A stretch of DNA of 64,000 nucleotides from Spirodela intermedia (Eukaryota > Streptophyta > Magnoliopsida > Alismatales > Araceae), in contig LR746273.1 of assembly GCA_902729315.2 (NCBI GenBank), positions 3,015,001 through 3,079,000 on the forward strand, given 5' to 3'. The first letter of the stretch is position 1. Every line of letters begins with the position of its first letter. A program made the translations under genes and the position numbers. Of the stretch, positions 1 to 10,651 are shown piece after piece. The notes beneath the pieces were generated by a model, which saw only the letters and a list, made by a program, of their open reading frames with translations, searched no databases and was not told the origin of the DNA.

Positions 1-814
1 GTAGGGGTATGCAACTCCTTCATAGTATTGCATATCAGCAACAAAATAATAGACAATCTAAGATGAATTACCACTGCTTCAAACTTACTTTTGATGCTTT
101 GGCAACAAGTACTCGTGAACATGATTTATTGGCTACCTTTAGGCAGAATTCTAATACAACACTACTTTTTGTTCTGCCACCAGGGCAACACTTTTCCAAG
201 TTTTGTATGCCCTCCTCCTCCAGTCTACTTTTGCTCATAAATTACCCTAATCACGTCCATCAAATAATTACTACAGACTTAAGATATCATTCTCAATCAG
301 CTCAAAACATACTTGGCTCATAGTGAAGCATACATGAGAACCTATCATGAAAAATGTTGATGAGATCTCTCCTTCAATGTGAAGGATACAACACATCTTA
401 AACTTCAAATTTATTTTTTTCAAACCCCTATTTAATGGTGAAATGAGATGTTAGGTCCTTAGTTTTTTTAAGTCCTTACCATATTTTGGAACAAATCAAG
501 CAAGTAGCTTACAAACCCAATGGCCCTTGACATTCACACATCCATCTAGTGTTCCATATTTCACAGCTTTACAGAGTAAAAGGGGTCACTCAAATCACTC
601 AATTCATTTGCACTATTTTGGACGATAGGTTGACCTGGGCCATTGGACCTCTTGCCATTCTTAACACTAAATATACCAACTTTGGTTATGAACTACTTGC
701 CAAAGGCAGGGACCTTCTAGATTTCAAATCCTCCTAGGAACAAGCTGCTCTCTTCTAACAATAATTTCATATCTTTCACCTTGAGGACAAGGTGACTTCC
801 TTAGAGGAGAGAAT
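1..814 (+). mobile_element. Decayed Ty3/gypsy polyprotein: integrase C-terminal end
   Basis: This is the tail of a Ty3/gypsy pol gene broken by stops and frameshifts. Around 300-400 the plus-strand reading gives a degenerate form of the segment following the integrase core (aromatic/Arg-rich, then DLSFNVKD). At 549-737 there is FHISQLYRVKG, the usual motif FHVSQL near the integrase end. At about 777-795 the codons read FHLEDKV, a hallmark of the extreme C-terminus of plant gypsy polyproteins. No single frame is open throughout, so the element is dead. The rest of the element lies left of the window. What is seen are the motifs; the family assignment rests on known gypsy integrases. Confidence 0.6.
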
Positions 815-1250
815 TGATAGATCCTTAGGAATATAGTCCCCCTCCTATAATAATTGTTCCTCTTGTGAGAACAAACTTCATGTCCACAACATAACCAATA
901 TCTATGGCACCACTATAGCATCTTTCCTTACCAAAACTAACAATAACTCTAAAGAACACAGATGCATCAACAGGACAATGGCCACTCATGCCATAAATTG
1001 AACTACATGTACTCCTATAGGAAATGACATGGAGTGATATTAAAGGAGAAGAAATCCTCCCTCTAAAGGAGGGAAGATTTCTTTGGAACTAGAGTGTGTG
1101 TCATTCTAAGTGACTGAGTCTTTCTTCTTTTTTACATCATTTTAGTTATCTCTCTATTTTCTATTGTCTGCATTTATGTTCTTGATGTACACTTGTCATT
1201 GTGTTTAAATGCACATTATCTAATAATATTTAGAACTAAGACTTAATAAA
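815..1250 (+). repeat. Possible 3' LTR of the gypsy relic
   Basis: Immediately after the integrase tail there is a purine-rich stretch (about 801-812) followed by TGATAG at 815, the position and form expected for a polypurine tract and the start of a 3' LTR. The right end is not clear; the sequence turns AT-rich by about 1250. A hairpin-forming inverted repeat sits inside at 1052-1080. The partner 5' LTR would lie outside the window, so this call is an inference from position. Confidence 0.3.
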
Positions 1251-1383
1251 ATATTAGTATAGAAGTAAGTCTCAAGTCAAACACAGGGAGATTGATTAAT
1301 CCATTGTAAAAACTAATTTAGTATATATATAGAGTGATTTTAATATTTTATTACTATTAAATAGAAATAAAAAAATAGGATGG

Positions 1384-1690
1384 TGAGGTGAAAAGAATAA
1401 AAGAAGAGAAATAGAGAAAAGAAAGAGAGAAGAGAAAGCTCTCACAAGAGAAAGAAGGGATGAGATCTCTTGCAAAAGAGAGAGAAATCTCACATGAGAC
1501 AGAGAGAGAAACATCTCACGAGAGAGAGCAAGATTGATTGATGGGTAGAAAGAGCGATAAATCAATTGAGAGAGAGAGAGAAAAATCTCACATGAGATAG
1601 AGAGAGAGAAAGAGAGAGGGAGATCTCACAAGAGACAAAGAGAGAAGAAAAGGTCTCACAAGATGGGAGAGAGAGAAATAAGATGATAAT
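1384..1690. repeat. Purine-rich repeat region, (GA)n with TCTCACAWGAGA modules
   Basis: GA-rich runs alternate with the near-palindromic module TCTCACAWGAGA (for example at about 1439, 1487, 1588 and 1625). The long open frames on the minus strand here are low-complexity Ser/Leu translations of the repeat and not genes. From 1690 to 2540 the DNA is AT-rich and I recognise nothing in it. Confidence 0.6.
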
Positions 1691-2539
1691 CAAGAAAGAG
1701 AGAAACACGATCAAGTCATTTTTACAGTGACCATGATTCTCGAATGAATGTGTGCTTGAGAATTCACACACATGACATAATGTCAGTCATGAATATCCCC
1801 ACCTTGTTTGAATAAATCAATGCTCATTAATCAGCCTTTAATCTCATTGGTTTCGCGTTTGAAAATAAAAAGATACTTATTATGTGTAGAATGCCGAGAA
1901 CACGATTATATCAAGATTTAATTATAAAAATTAATGGAAGACAAGTTAAAAATAATCTTAGCATGATCTCAAACAAGTTTAAGAGGATTCAAAAGAAGAA
2001 CAAAGATTATTCATCAAGTTTTAAATTAGTTCTACTCATTACAATCGAAATATGTATGAAATGGAAATAATTTGCCATAAAATATAAATAAATATTGAAA
2101 ACACGTAAATAAATAACAAAAGTAGGAAATAAATCATTGCCCAAATTTAGTCTACTTCTTGGGCAATTGAAGACACTAGTGTGGTGGCTTAGTTTCATCC
2201 AAGTGTGCCACATCATAGTACTAGAAGTCGCAAAAGTATCATCTGAAAATGCTATGCCATTTGCCAGAGAGATCTACTAAAAAGAAGGATCAACTACATT
2301 GTCACCATTGTATGAAAGGAGAAGGGAAGAGCTGACCACTCACTAGAGGCCTTGAGTGCAGTTAGGAGAGGAAGGAATGAGCTCATTGATTGCCAAAGGT
2401 GTTGATCGCATGAAAGGAGGGAGGAAACGGATTGCCATATTTGTGACTATCTTTAAGATTTTAAAGATAATCAATAATATAAATTTTACCAGATGATAAT
2501 TAATTATTATCTTTATATCCCTAATAGTGATACGTGTGA

Positions 2540-2900
2540 GAACTTAAGTTCCTAATATTGTGACACTTTGTGAGCTACTAGATCATATGTGCTTAGTCAT
2601 GTGGCGCGTTGAGCGATGTAGGATCAACCTGCCATGAACCGCTGCCAACCGGGAACTTTAGTCCTTGGTATCATGGCACCTCCTTAGCCATTAGATCATC
2701 ATTTATGACCATGTGCATATTAAGTGGCTTCGAATTCATGAACTGTCGATAGATTGCTTTACGCATCTAGTATCGTGGTGTCTCGTCCACTACAAGATCT
2801 GGCTCATCTAATGATGTGGCTTGCTAAATGTCGTTGGACACCATGCTCTAGACAACTAGCCTAAAACACATGAGAAACTTTAGTCCCATATCGGAAATAT
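2540..2900 (+). repeat. Degenerate tandem repeat, unit about 102-113 bp, three copies
   Basis: Three diverged units follow each other. Each has a GAACTT-like start, then a TATTGTGA/TATCATGG/TATCGTGG core, then a CTACTAGATCAT/CCATTAGATCAT/CTACAAGATCT block. The cores lie at 2556, 2669 and 2771, giving spacings of 113 and 102 bp. A fourth partial start (ACTTTAGTCCCATATCGG) is at about 2878. No coding potential is visible. From 2900 to 4670 the sequence is AT-rich with a short CT run at 3556-3574 and no recognisable gene. Confidence 0.6.
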
Positions 2901-4672
2901 TTCAGCAACTAACCTGAATATAAATCAAAGTTACATTCCCTCAGCAAAGATCCCTTCTCCCAAAATAAGATAACACCTAGGATCATCTTGGGAAAAGGTA
3001 AAAAGGTGGTCCATCGTTGTACACACGTGTGTACGACACTCCTTGCTCCACAACCGATTGGCCACTAGATGTGACAAGGGAGTGATGCACACATGCACGA
3101 AGTAGTCCCTCACCACTTGAGCCCAGCTCATGCCTCCCCCAATTTAGGTCTACCTACTCAACTGCAGCTCCCCTCCAAGTTAGCTGCCCAAGTGTTGGCT
3201 TGCCAATGAGCCGTGATATTTTTATCTTTTATTTTTTATAAATAATCAAAAATTATGCTAAATATTTTAACTAAAACTTTTAAAAATAAAAATATATTCC
3301 TATATTTATTCTACAAGTTAAAAAAATAAAATAAAATAATAAAACTAATTAAAACACTAAAATTTAGCTTTAATAGCTCCCTTGCTATTTCTCTCAAAGT
3401 TGTTAGGTAGTTTTAATTTGTTGTCTTTATTAAGTTTGGGATGGATTCATCATATTATAATAAGAGGATCTTGGTTGGGCCTTCTAAGATGTAGTAGAAG
3501 AATTTGTCTTCTAGTAACATCACTCTATTGTTATCTATAATAGTCACACACTAGTTCTCTCTCTCTCTCTCTCTTCTTATTTTAATCACTGATGACTCTC
3601 ATTAATTAAATAATTACATTTTTAATATTTTATAATTTATTATTTAATTTTTCATAAATATTTGTGAATTACTTTAATCTAGAAAAAATGATATTAAACT
3701 TATTTATGTAATTATCTTGTTAAGTTTGAGAAATTAGATGATGAAATTGACTATGAAATAATTTGATAGATTTTACCAATGATTACTATTATTATCAAAA
3801 TACTTCTATGCTAATTGTATTTATTTTTAAATTTTCCCTATATTTTACTAAGCTTATTACAATAAATAGTAATATAATAATAATAAAATTAGAATACAAT
3901 AAGAAATATAGTGGATGATTCGACAAAATCGACAAAAGTAATACACAAGAAGATGATAGAAAAATGCTAAGAGAGGAAGAATGGACCATCTTTGATCAAT
4001 CTATTGCTCCCCATAGCTATTTTCCCTCTCCTCTAATGGCAACAAACATCAGATTCACCTAAATCATTCATCTGATACAAATGATAGATTTCATCTCGAT
4101 TTGTCCCTAATTCAATTGCTACAGAAACTTAAATTCATTCATGAACTTGTACCATTTTTCTCCTAATACAAAGGGCAAAAAAATTCTTTCAAGGTCATGC
4201 TCTAGATGTCACAAATGCTCAATCAATTCTAGCAAGTGACAATTGTTGAGATCGTTATTCATTTATTGTGGATTGTATAGGAATCCATTGAATGCACTGC
4301 TCATGAACAAATCGATCGAATTCAGGTAGAAATTTGATCGACGACCACTCTGCTCATTCTTCCATAAAACTCAAATTTAGGGGTGTTCTTCATGAGGTGA
4401 TGTCAACTGATGTCGTAATCTTTAATTAAAAATATAACTAATTAATTTTTTATCTTCCTTGTGTTTGATCTAGAAAACCCTTATAAAATTATATTATTTT
4501 AAATTGGCTTATTTTTTAGCATTTATAAATTGTAAATTTAATGAATTTTCTTTACAACAATAGAAAATATTTAGTCCTACATCTCAACATCTCAACATCC
4601 CCAAAAACTATTCTTCCATTATAGTAAACTTGGGTCCTACAAGAAACCATTAATATTTGGTTGCTTATTGTA

Positions 4673-5060
4673 GCTTCATTGGGTAGAAACAATAATGGCT
4701 AGATAAGAGATGCTGACTAAAGGTAGAGAATAAAATTGATGGAACATATGCCATTTTCTGAAAAATGGATGAACATCACTTTCTCATGGGAACCCTAAGA
4801 ATCAATCACCATACAAGTCACAAAGATCTAGAAGTAAACAGGTCCATTTCATGACCATTTCACACACTAAGAGGTGGGAGAAGAGTCAATAAGTTAATGT
4901 GACAAAGAGTAACTTGGCGTCTCCTTCGGCGAGCTTTCATACATTTGCTGCCAATATCATGAACATTATTTGCCTCTAGTGAGGTAGAGAAGGCAGTAAG
5001 CAAATAAGACTGGAGCATAGAGAGTACAATAGAACACCATGGTTGATGGCCTCCACTATG
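4673..5060 (-). pseudogene. Inverted, decayed partial copy of the PPR-DYW gene 5' end
   Basis: Read on the minus strand this segment matches the leader and first ~130 coding bases of the PPR gene at about 6020-6420. Landmarks pair at a constant coordinate sum of 11093: 4938 with 6155 (GAAAGCTCGCCG), 4777 with 6316 (a perfect 24-base match) and 4678 with 6415 (TGAAGC). One 12-base net gap separates the block near 5025/6056. By eye identity is about three quarters over a sampled 84 bases. Most differences are C or G in the gene and T or A in the copy, which suits decay of methylated cytosines. The PPR start codon is TTG here. The copy ends before any PPR motif. It is a duplicate in head-to-head orientation with about 960 bp between the arms. 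Confidence 0.8.
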
Positions 5061-5912
5061 GAAAGCGTAGTCCATCTTTCATTCTGTCTTTCTACTCATC
5101 TATCTCTATCTCTCTCCTTCTCCCTCTAACTTGTTCATTAATTCACAAATAAGCAGAATAGCTACATTGGCCCAAAATTACTTTAAACATCGTGGGAATA
5201 GTCTTATACAATGTGCCCCCTCAAATGGTATCATGTTTTCTTTTTTGATTACCATGTTCTGCTATGTAGTATATGACCTAGTTAAATGATAAATTATCTC
5301 TTCTTATAGGCAAAATCCTGAAATTCTTTTGGGGTGTACTCTTTGCTATTGTTGGTAGGTAAAACTTGAACCAATTCTCCATTCTATTTTTAAAACTTAA
5401 CCTCCTAAGATTAAATGAATTAAGCACATCTTAACTATGTTTCAAAACATCAACACATACTTGAAAAAGTTACCAATAACGGTAATAAAATATCAAAACC
5501 ACATATACATAACAATAATCTTACTTATCTTACTAGTAGTAAATTTAGTTATACACTATTAGTTAAAAATAAAATTTATAAAAATGAAGCTTGTACTATT
5601 TTATATCTCCAAATAATTTTACTTATTTAATTACATCATCTCCCTCTTGCTCATATGATTGTGTCTACTGTGACAAAACAAGTGACACCAAAATCATCAA
5701 AGATGGGATGCAATCGTCACATCGCTTGCTATAGGTTTATTAAGCAGCCTGTATAATGATTCAATTTCCTATCCCTTATTAACAGTTAATATTGCTATCA
5801 TTAACATAACAACAAGTATATAAAAGTGATAAACTATTTTATCAGGCTCCAAAATCACTATAAATTAAATAAAGTAGAAGAAAAAATTGGAGATTACTAC
5901 GTCCTTTCTTTG

Positions 5913-5921
<9 letters not shown>

Positions 5922-5956
<35 letters not shown>
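5922..5956. repeat. (CT)n microsatellite in the PPR promoter/leader
   Basis: A 35-bp uninterrupted CT run lies about 330 bp upstream of the PPR start codon. CT/GA runs near transcription starts are common in plants and are bound by BPC/GAGA factors; a regulatory role here is an inference. Between 5060 and 5920 the DNA is AT-rich without recognisable genes. Confidence 0.85.
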
Positions 5957-5959
<3 letters not shown>

Positions 5960-6029
5960 ATCTTTCTGTCCGACTTAAAGTTTGAAAACAGAATTGAGAG
6001 AGATAGATGGGTCGGTCTCTTCGCAACGC

Positions 6030-6206
6030 ATGCTTTCACCATCGGTTTCGGATGCACTCTCTATGCCACCCTGTGTCCCTCTTTCCACCCTTGTCCCATT
6101 TGCCTCCTCCGCCTCGCTGGAGGCGAAAGTCCATGCTGTTGGCGGCAGCCGTCTGAAAGCTCGCCGGAGGAGACACCGAGTTCGTCTCCGTCACGTTGAC
6201 TTATAG
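6030..6206 (+). other. Upstream ORF in the PPR leader, 58 aa
   Basis: An ATG at 6030 opens a 58-codon frame ending TAG at 6204-6206, in the same frame as the PPR ORF that starts at 6288. Its C-terminal half is basic (KARRRRHRVRLRH). The decayed inverted copy at 4673-5060 keeps the corresponding open frame with KARRRRRQV at the same place, even though its bases have drifted. That is weak evidence for past coding selection. It may equally be a translated or silent leader ORF. No protein family is recognised. Confidence 0.35.
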
Positions 6207-6287
6207 ACTCTCGCCCCTTCTCTCAGTGCCCGAAACGGACATGGGCAGGAGCCGTTTCCATCCTGAGCTCTGTAACTTCTCCGGCAG

Positions 6288-8198
6288 ATGATTCCTCTGG
6301 CTCCCATGAGCCGGCGATGTTCATCCATTTTTCAGAAAACGGGCTCGCTTCTACCAATCATCTCCTCTGCCTCCGGTGGTCACCTCCTGTCTGGTGGCCG
6401 TCGTCCTTACTCACTGAAGCCTCCGGGAAGGTCGTCCAGCCCCTGCTTTAGCCAATCCTACCTTCACATTTCTTCTCTGCTGCAATCGTTCGTCAACCGG
6501 AAGGCCATTGAACCCGGCAAGCAGCTCCACGCTCATCTCATCGTCTCGGGCCTCGGTTGCGACGCCGTCTTGGCGACCAAACTGGTGAACATCTACTCCG
6601 TCTCCCATTCTTTAGCTTACGCTCAGGCCCTGTTCGACATAATTCCCAAAGGAAACATCTTCCTCTGGAACGTCCTCATCCGGGGTTATGCCTGGGACGG
6701 TCCCCATGAGAGGGCTGTCGAGCTCTTTCAGCAGATGCTCGACAGCGGGCTCGAGCCGGACAACTTCACCTTCCCGTTTGTCCTCAAGGCCTGCTCCGCC
6801 CTCTCCAATATAGAGGTGGGGAGGTGCATCCACGACCGGGTGATGCGTTCCCGGTGGCAGACCGACGTGTTCGTCGGCGCAGGGCTCATCGATATGTTCG
6901 CCAAATGCGGCTACGTAAGCGAAGCCCAGGAGGTGTTCGACAGAATGCCGGCTAGAGACGCCGTGCTGTGGAACTCCATGATCGCCGCCTATGCTCACAA
7001 CGCCTACCCTCTGCGGGCGCTGGCCCTGTGCCGCGGCATGGTTTTCAACAGCTTTAAGCCAACAGAGGCGACGCTGGTGACGGCCATCTCAGCCTCCGCC
7101 GATGCCTCAGCGCTGCCTAAGGGGCGAGAGATCCACGGCTTCAGCTGGAGGGTTGGCTTTCACACCCACGACAAGGTTAAGACTGCCCTCATTGATATGT
7201 ACGCCAAGGGCGGATGGGTCCGGGCTGCGAAGACTCTCTTTGATCAGCTCACGGAGAAGAGGGTCGTCTCCTGGAACGCAATGATTTCTGGGTACTCCAT
7301 GCACGGCTACGCTTATGAAGCGCTCGAATTGTTCGAGAGAATGAAAGAAGAAGGCCGGTCAAAATGGTTAGTTCCCGATCACATCACCTTCGTCGGGGTC
7401 CTCTCGGCCTGCCGCCATGGCGGCCTCTTGGAGCTCGGGTGGGACTTGTTCAACTCCATGGCCAAAGATTACTCGATCACACCTACAATTCAGCATTACA
7501 CCTGCATGATCGATCTCCTCGGCCACTCCGGGAGTCTGGAGAAAGCGTACGACCTCATCGGGAAGATGCCCATCAGGCCGGACTCCGGCGTCTGGGGCTC
7601 TCTGCTCAACGCGTGCAAGATTCACAGGAACGTTGCGCTTGGCGAGGTGGCTCTTCAAAAGCTGATAGAACTCGAACCGGACGATGCCGGGAACTACGTC
7701 ATCCTGTCTAACCTCTACTCCATTGCCGGGAACTGGGAAGGAGCCACCAGGATGAGAAAGATGATGAAGGAGAGAGGGCTGAAGAAGGCCATCGCTTGCA
7801 GCTGGATCGAGATCAAGAACGAGGTCCACACCTTCGTCGTGGGGGACAAATCCCACCCTCGGTCGGCGGAGATATACGCGGAGCTCGAGGTTCTTGAAGG
7901 GCTGGTTAAGAAGACCGGCTACGTCGCGTACACCATGCCTGTCTTCCACGATGTCGAGGACGACGAGAAGGCCGACATGGTCCGTTGCCACAGCGAACGG
8001 CTGGCCATCGCCTTCGGCCTTATAAGCACGCCTCCGAGGACGAGGCTCCTGGTCACCAAGAACCTCCGTGTCTGCGAGGATTGCCACGAGGTCATCAAAC
8101 TGGTGTCTAGGATCGTAGAGAGGGAGATCATTCTCAGAGATGTGAACAGGTACCACACCTTCAGGGAGGGCAATTGCTCTTGTGGTGACTATTGGTAA
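6288..8198 (+). CDS. PLS-class pentatricopeptide repeat protein with DYW deaminase domain
   Basis: This is an intronless 636-aa protein, typical for plant PPR genes. The N-terminus (about 1-50) is Ser/Arg-rich with almost no acid, as expected for a plastid or mitochondrial targeting peptide. PPR motifs of the P, L and S type run from about 60 to 430 (for example NIFLWNVLIRGY at 123, DAVLWNSMIAAY at 224, RVVSWNAMISGY at 325). E/E+ motifs follow (about 437-530), then a DYW domain (about 545-636). The deaminase residues are present: HSE at 568-570, CEDCH at 596-600, H623, CSC at 630-632 and the terminal DYW. Known family members bind organellar transcripts and convert C to U. I cannot name the orthologue or its editing site. 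The first ATG (6288) is used; the next, residue 7, is also possible. The gene is GC-rich against AT-rich surroundings. A partial inverted copy lies upstream. Confidence 0.93.
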   Translation: MIPLAPMSRRCSSIFQKTGSLLPIISSASGGHLLSGGRRPYSLKPPGRSSSPCFSQSYLHISSLLQSFVNRKAIEPGKQLHAHLIVSGLGCDAVLATKLVNIYSVSHSLAYAQALFDIIPKGNIFLWNVLIRGYAWDGPHERAVELFQQMLDSGLEPDNFTFPFVLKACSALSNIEVGRCIHDRVMRSRWQTDVFVGAGLIDMFAKCGYVSEAQEVFDRMPARDAVLWNSMIAAYAHNAYPLRALALCRGMVFNSFKPTEATLVTAISASADASALPKGREIHGFSWRVGFHTHDKVKTALIDMYAKGGWVRAAKTLFDQLTEKRVVSWNAMISGYSMHGYAYEALELFERMKEEGRSKWLVPDHITFVGVLSACRHGGLLELGWDLFNSMAKDYSITPTIQHYTCMIDLLGHSGSLEKAYDLIGKMPIRPDSGVWGSLLNACKIHRNVALGEVALQKLIELEPDDAGNYVILSNLYSIAGNWEGATRMRKMMKERGLKKAIACSWIEIKNEVHTFVVGDKSHPRSAEIYAELEVLEGLVKKTGYVAYTMPVFHDVEDDEKADMVRCHSERLAIAFGLISTPPRTRLLVTKNLRVCEDCHEVIKLVSRIVEREIILRDVNRYHTFREGNCSCGDYW

Positions 8199-10590
8199 GG
8201 CAGGCACCAGCTGGATACATCGGGTTTTGTCCTCTCCTTGAATTAATTGCAGATGACCCCTTGTTTCTCTATAGGTCTCTTCAAACATGATTGTGTTACA
8301 CAATGTCTGGAGGAAAATGCATAGAATTTACCTACGTAGGGGGAAGGCAGCAGGGGAGACCAAAGGTCGATTTATTAGTGTTTTCTCATAAGAGAGTTTT
8401 ATTATCCTTGAAGTAAGAGCTCACTATAAGTTTCAATATACTTCATGAATTTACATTTCTATGCTGGGAAGTGTAGCCTCGCAAAGGGTCGAATATAAAC
8501 ATAGAAGAAGTAATCGCTTCATGGAATGGAATATGAGCAAGTTTTATAGGAAAGAATAATTACAAAATATGAAATGAACGAAAATACTTAAGTGGAGGTT
8601 TTTCTTTTAAAAGATTCTCAAGATACCATCTTCCATTCTGAAGGCCGTGTTTACGCCAACTCTAGTAATCATCGCTGGGGATTCAACTTGGGTCTCATTA
8701 TGCTGGCTGCTCGTTCATTAGTGCCTTCTCTTTCATACAAACATTGAAACCCACAAAGATTTCGTCATCATAGCTAATAATCATGGTGACAGAATTTTTC
8801 TCAAGAACATGGAGTCGGCAGACCTCCATAGAACGGTTTTGAGTAGAAGCTCCATAAATCTCTTCCATTTGCTGATACTTCGTCGACAGACTAGGGATCC
8901 GTTGACTGGGAAGAAATATGCACCCACTATTACGGTTCCTTTGAATCACATTTGAGATATATTGTTCTAAAGGCTCAAGGATGACAAATCATGAATCGAT
9001 ACCAGACCCCAAGTGTGGAAAAATATGTAGAAGGTTACGCCACCTGTGGCCTCCAATTATAGATGGAAATTCTTCTGTCCTCGATTGAGCTGGAAGCTGC
9101 GGCAACAGATTCCGTCGACCGTCGGCCAGCTTGCCAGATGATATTGCACGAAAGTTTGACGAAGCACCAAAGGCGGGCGAGCGGGCAACAGACGGACAGC
9201 ACGCACGCTATCGCCGCGAAGTAGGCTGGCGCCTGGCCACTATGTTGCACCACCCAGGAGCTAGAACCTAAGCAGGAAGGTGAAGGATAAAAACTCTAGG
9301 AAAGGATTTCTTTGCCTCCCGCGTGGTTTAGGCTCCGGTTAGAATCTCGCTATTTTCTTCTTTTTGTTTTTTTGTCTGTTTGGCGTCATTAACAGTTGTA
9401 TGCCTTTGGTTGTTGACGGCGTACGGCAATTCGTCCGATCCCTTCTTCCGCATGCTCAACTCAGTCCCGTCTTCCCCTCTCGGGCCTTGGCCTCCTAAAC
9501 TCGGAAATTCAGTTTTGTTAATTTGCAGAAACATTTATTCCTGGAAAAGAGGGTTCCTTTCTAGTTCTCCGTCTTTTACTCTTCAAGCCATCTGCCCCCG
9601 TTGCCACCATGGCTGGGAACGTCCTTCGGCCATAGCACACTGCCTGTAATACTTGAACTTAAGCAGATACCTCTCTGTCTCTCTCAGTGTCTTTGTCTTT
9701 CTGTCTGCCTGGATATTTATATTTTCAGAGTATTATGTCGCTTCGGGATTTCTCTCAGCTCTACGTACATAAATACCTACGTATTTGTACCCAAGGAAAT
9801 ATATCGGGTTAATCTAAAAGGAATTACATAAGCGTAACGTTATTTGTTGTCGACGCACTCCATTTATGACCGCCTCAACCGATGTGCGATAAACTGGTGT
9901 TCAACGCTTTTAGTCTGACAGCATATCGACAATTTCCTACTTTTTGATATTTTTCTTAACATAACCATAGGGGGCTACCCTAAAGGATTAGGTCCGAAGA
10001 TTTTCTTTCTCCCTTCTCCAACGCGCCGCCTCTCAGCAGGCAGTCCTCGCCTCCTCCGCCTCAGCTCGTCTACCCACCTCCTCAATAGGCTGCAGAGTCA
10101 TCTCGCCGCTGACTCGATAGACCGCAGGCTCCTCTCGCCATCACCTCAAAAGGCTGCAACTCTTCTCGCCATCGCTTCATCTCACCACTAGCCCGACTCG
10201 CCGCCGTTTTCCTCATCTTCACCCTCGTAGCCTCAGTTCATCCTCGACTCACTTTTCTTCTATCACATACTCCGTTTGTCGGTTACCTGCATAGAGTAAA
10301 ACAGACATGGTTTGACTGATCCTCCAAGAGAGCCTATGTGTGAAGGCAATCTATCATCAAGTGCGGCGGTTACCGTGACTCCGTTTCCTGTCATCTTCCA
10401 CATTAGAGCTTATCACGTTCTTCTGTCCCTCTATAACTCCTCAGCAATGCATAAATACCGCATGCCCTACCAGACCGAAGTGCCGTTGTACCTTGATTCC
10501 TAAAACCGAGATTCATCCGCTCTTGAGAGCCACGGAGTTTGTCCTTCTCCTTCTGTCGCTCAAACAGGGCTTTTGATTGATGCTATTTTT
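8199..10590. other. Gene-poor stretch after the PPR gene
   Basis: The first ~150 bases are probably PPR 3' UTR. Moderately GC-rich islands at about 9030-9260 and 10010-10300 hold short open frames on both strands. One is an 83-aa minus-strand frame at 8698-8949 and another a 72-aa minus-strand frame at 9035-9253. None shows a recognisable domain, splice pattern or homology that I can support. The 10010-10220 part is pyrimidine-rich with repeated CTCGCC words. Confidence 0.4.
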
Positions 10591-10599
10591 TGTGATGGT

Positions 10600-10651
10600 C
10601 AAATTTTGGGCTGTTAGTGACTATCTAACAGCTCAAAATTTTGAGCTGTTA
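10600..10651. repeat. Three-armed inverted repeat with a perfect 26-bp palindrome
   Basis: Positions 10626-10651 read identically on both strands, centred on AAAATTTT. A third arm at 10600-10617 pairs almost perfectly with 10619-10643 across a short loop. The same word therefore occurs three times in alternating orientation within 52 bp. It could be a fragment of a foldback or MITE element; no gene is attached. From 10652 to 12540 the DNA is AT-rich with a GA microsatellite at about 11504-11527 and nothing else recognised. Confidence 0.75.

Noticed and set aside
1296-1771. Ser/Leu-rich minus-strand frames resembling membrane proteins
   Set aside because: They are translations of GA/CT repeats; hydrophobicity comes from TCT/CTC codons.
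7368-8303. 311-aa minus-strand frame opposite the PPR-DYW gene
   Set aside because: Antisense shadow of GC-rich coding DNA; the plus strand carries intact DYW motifs.
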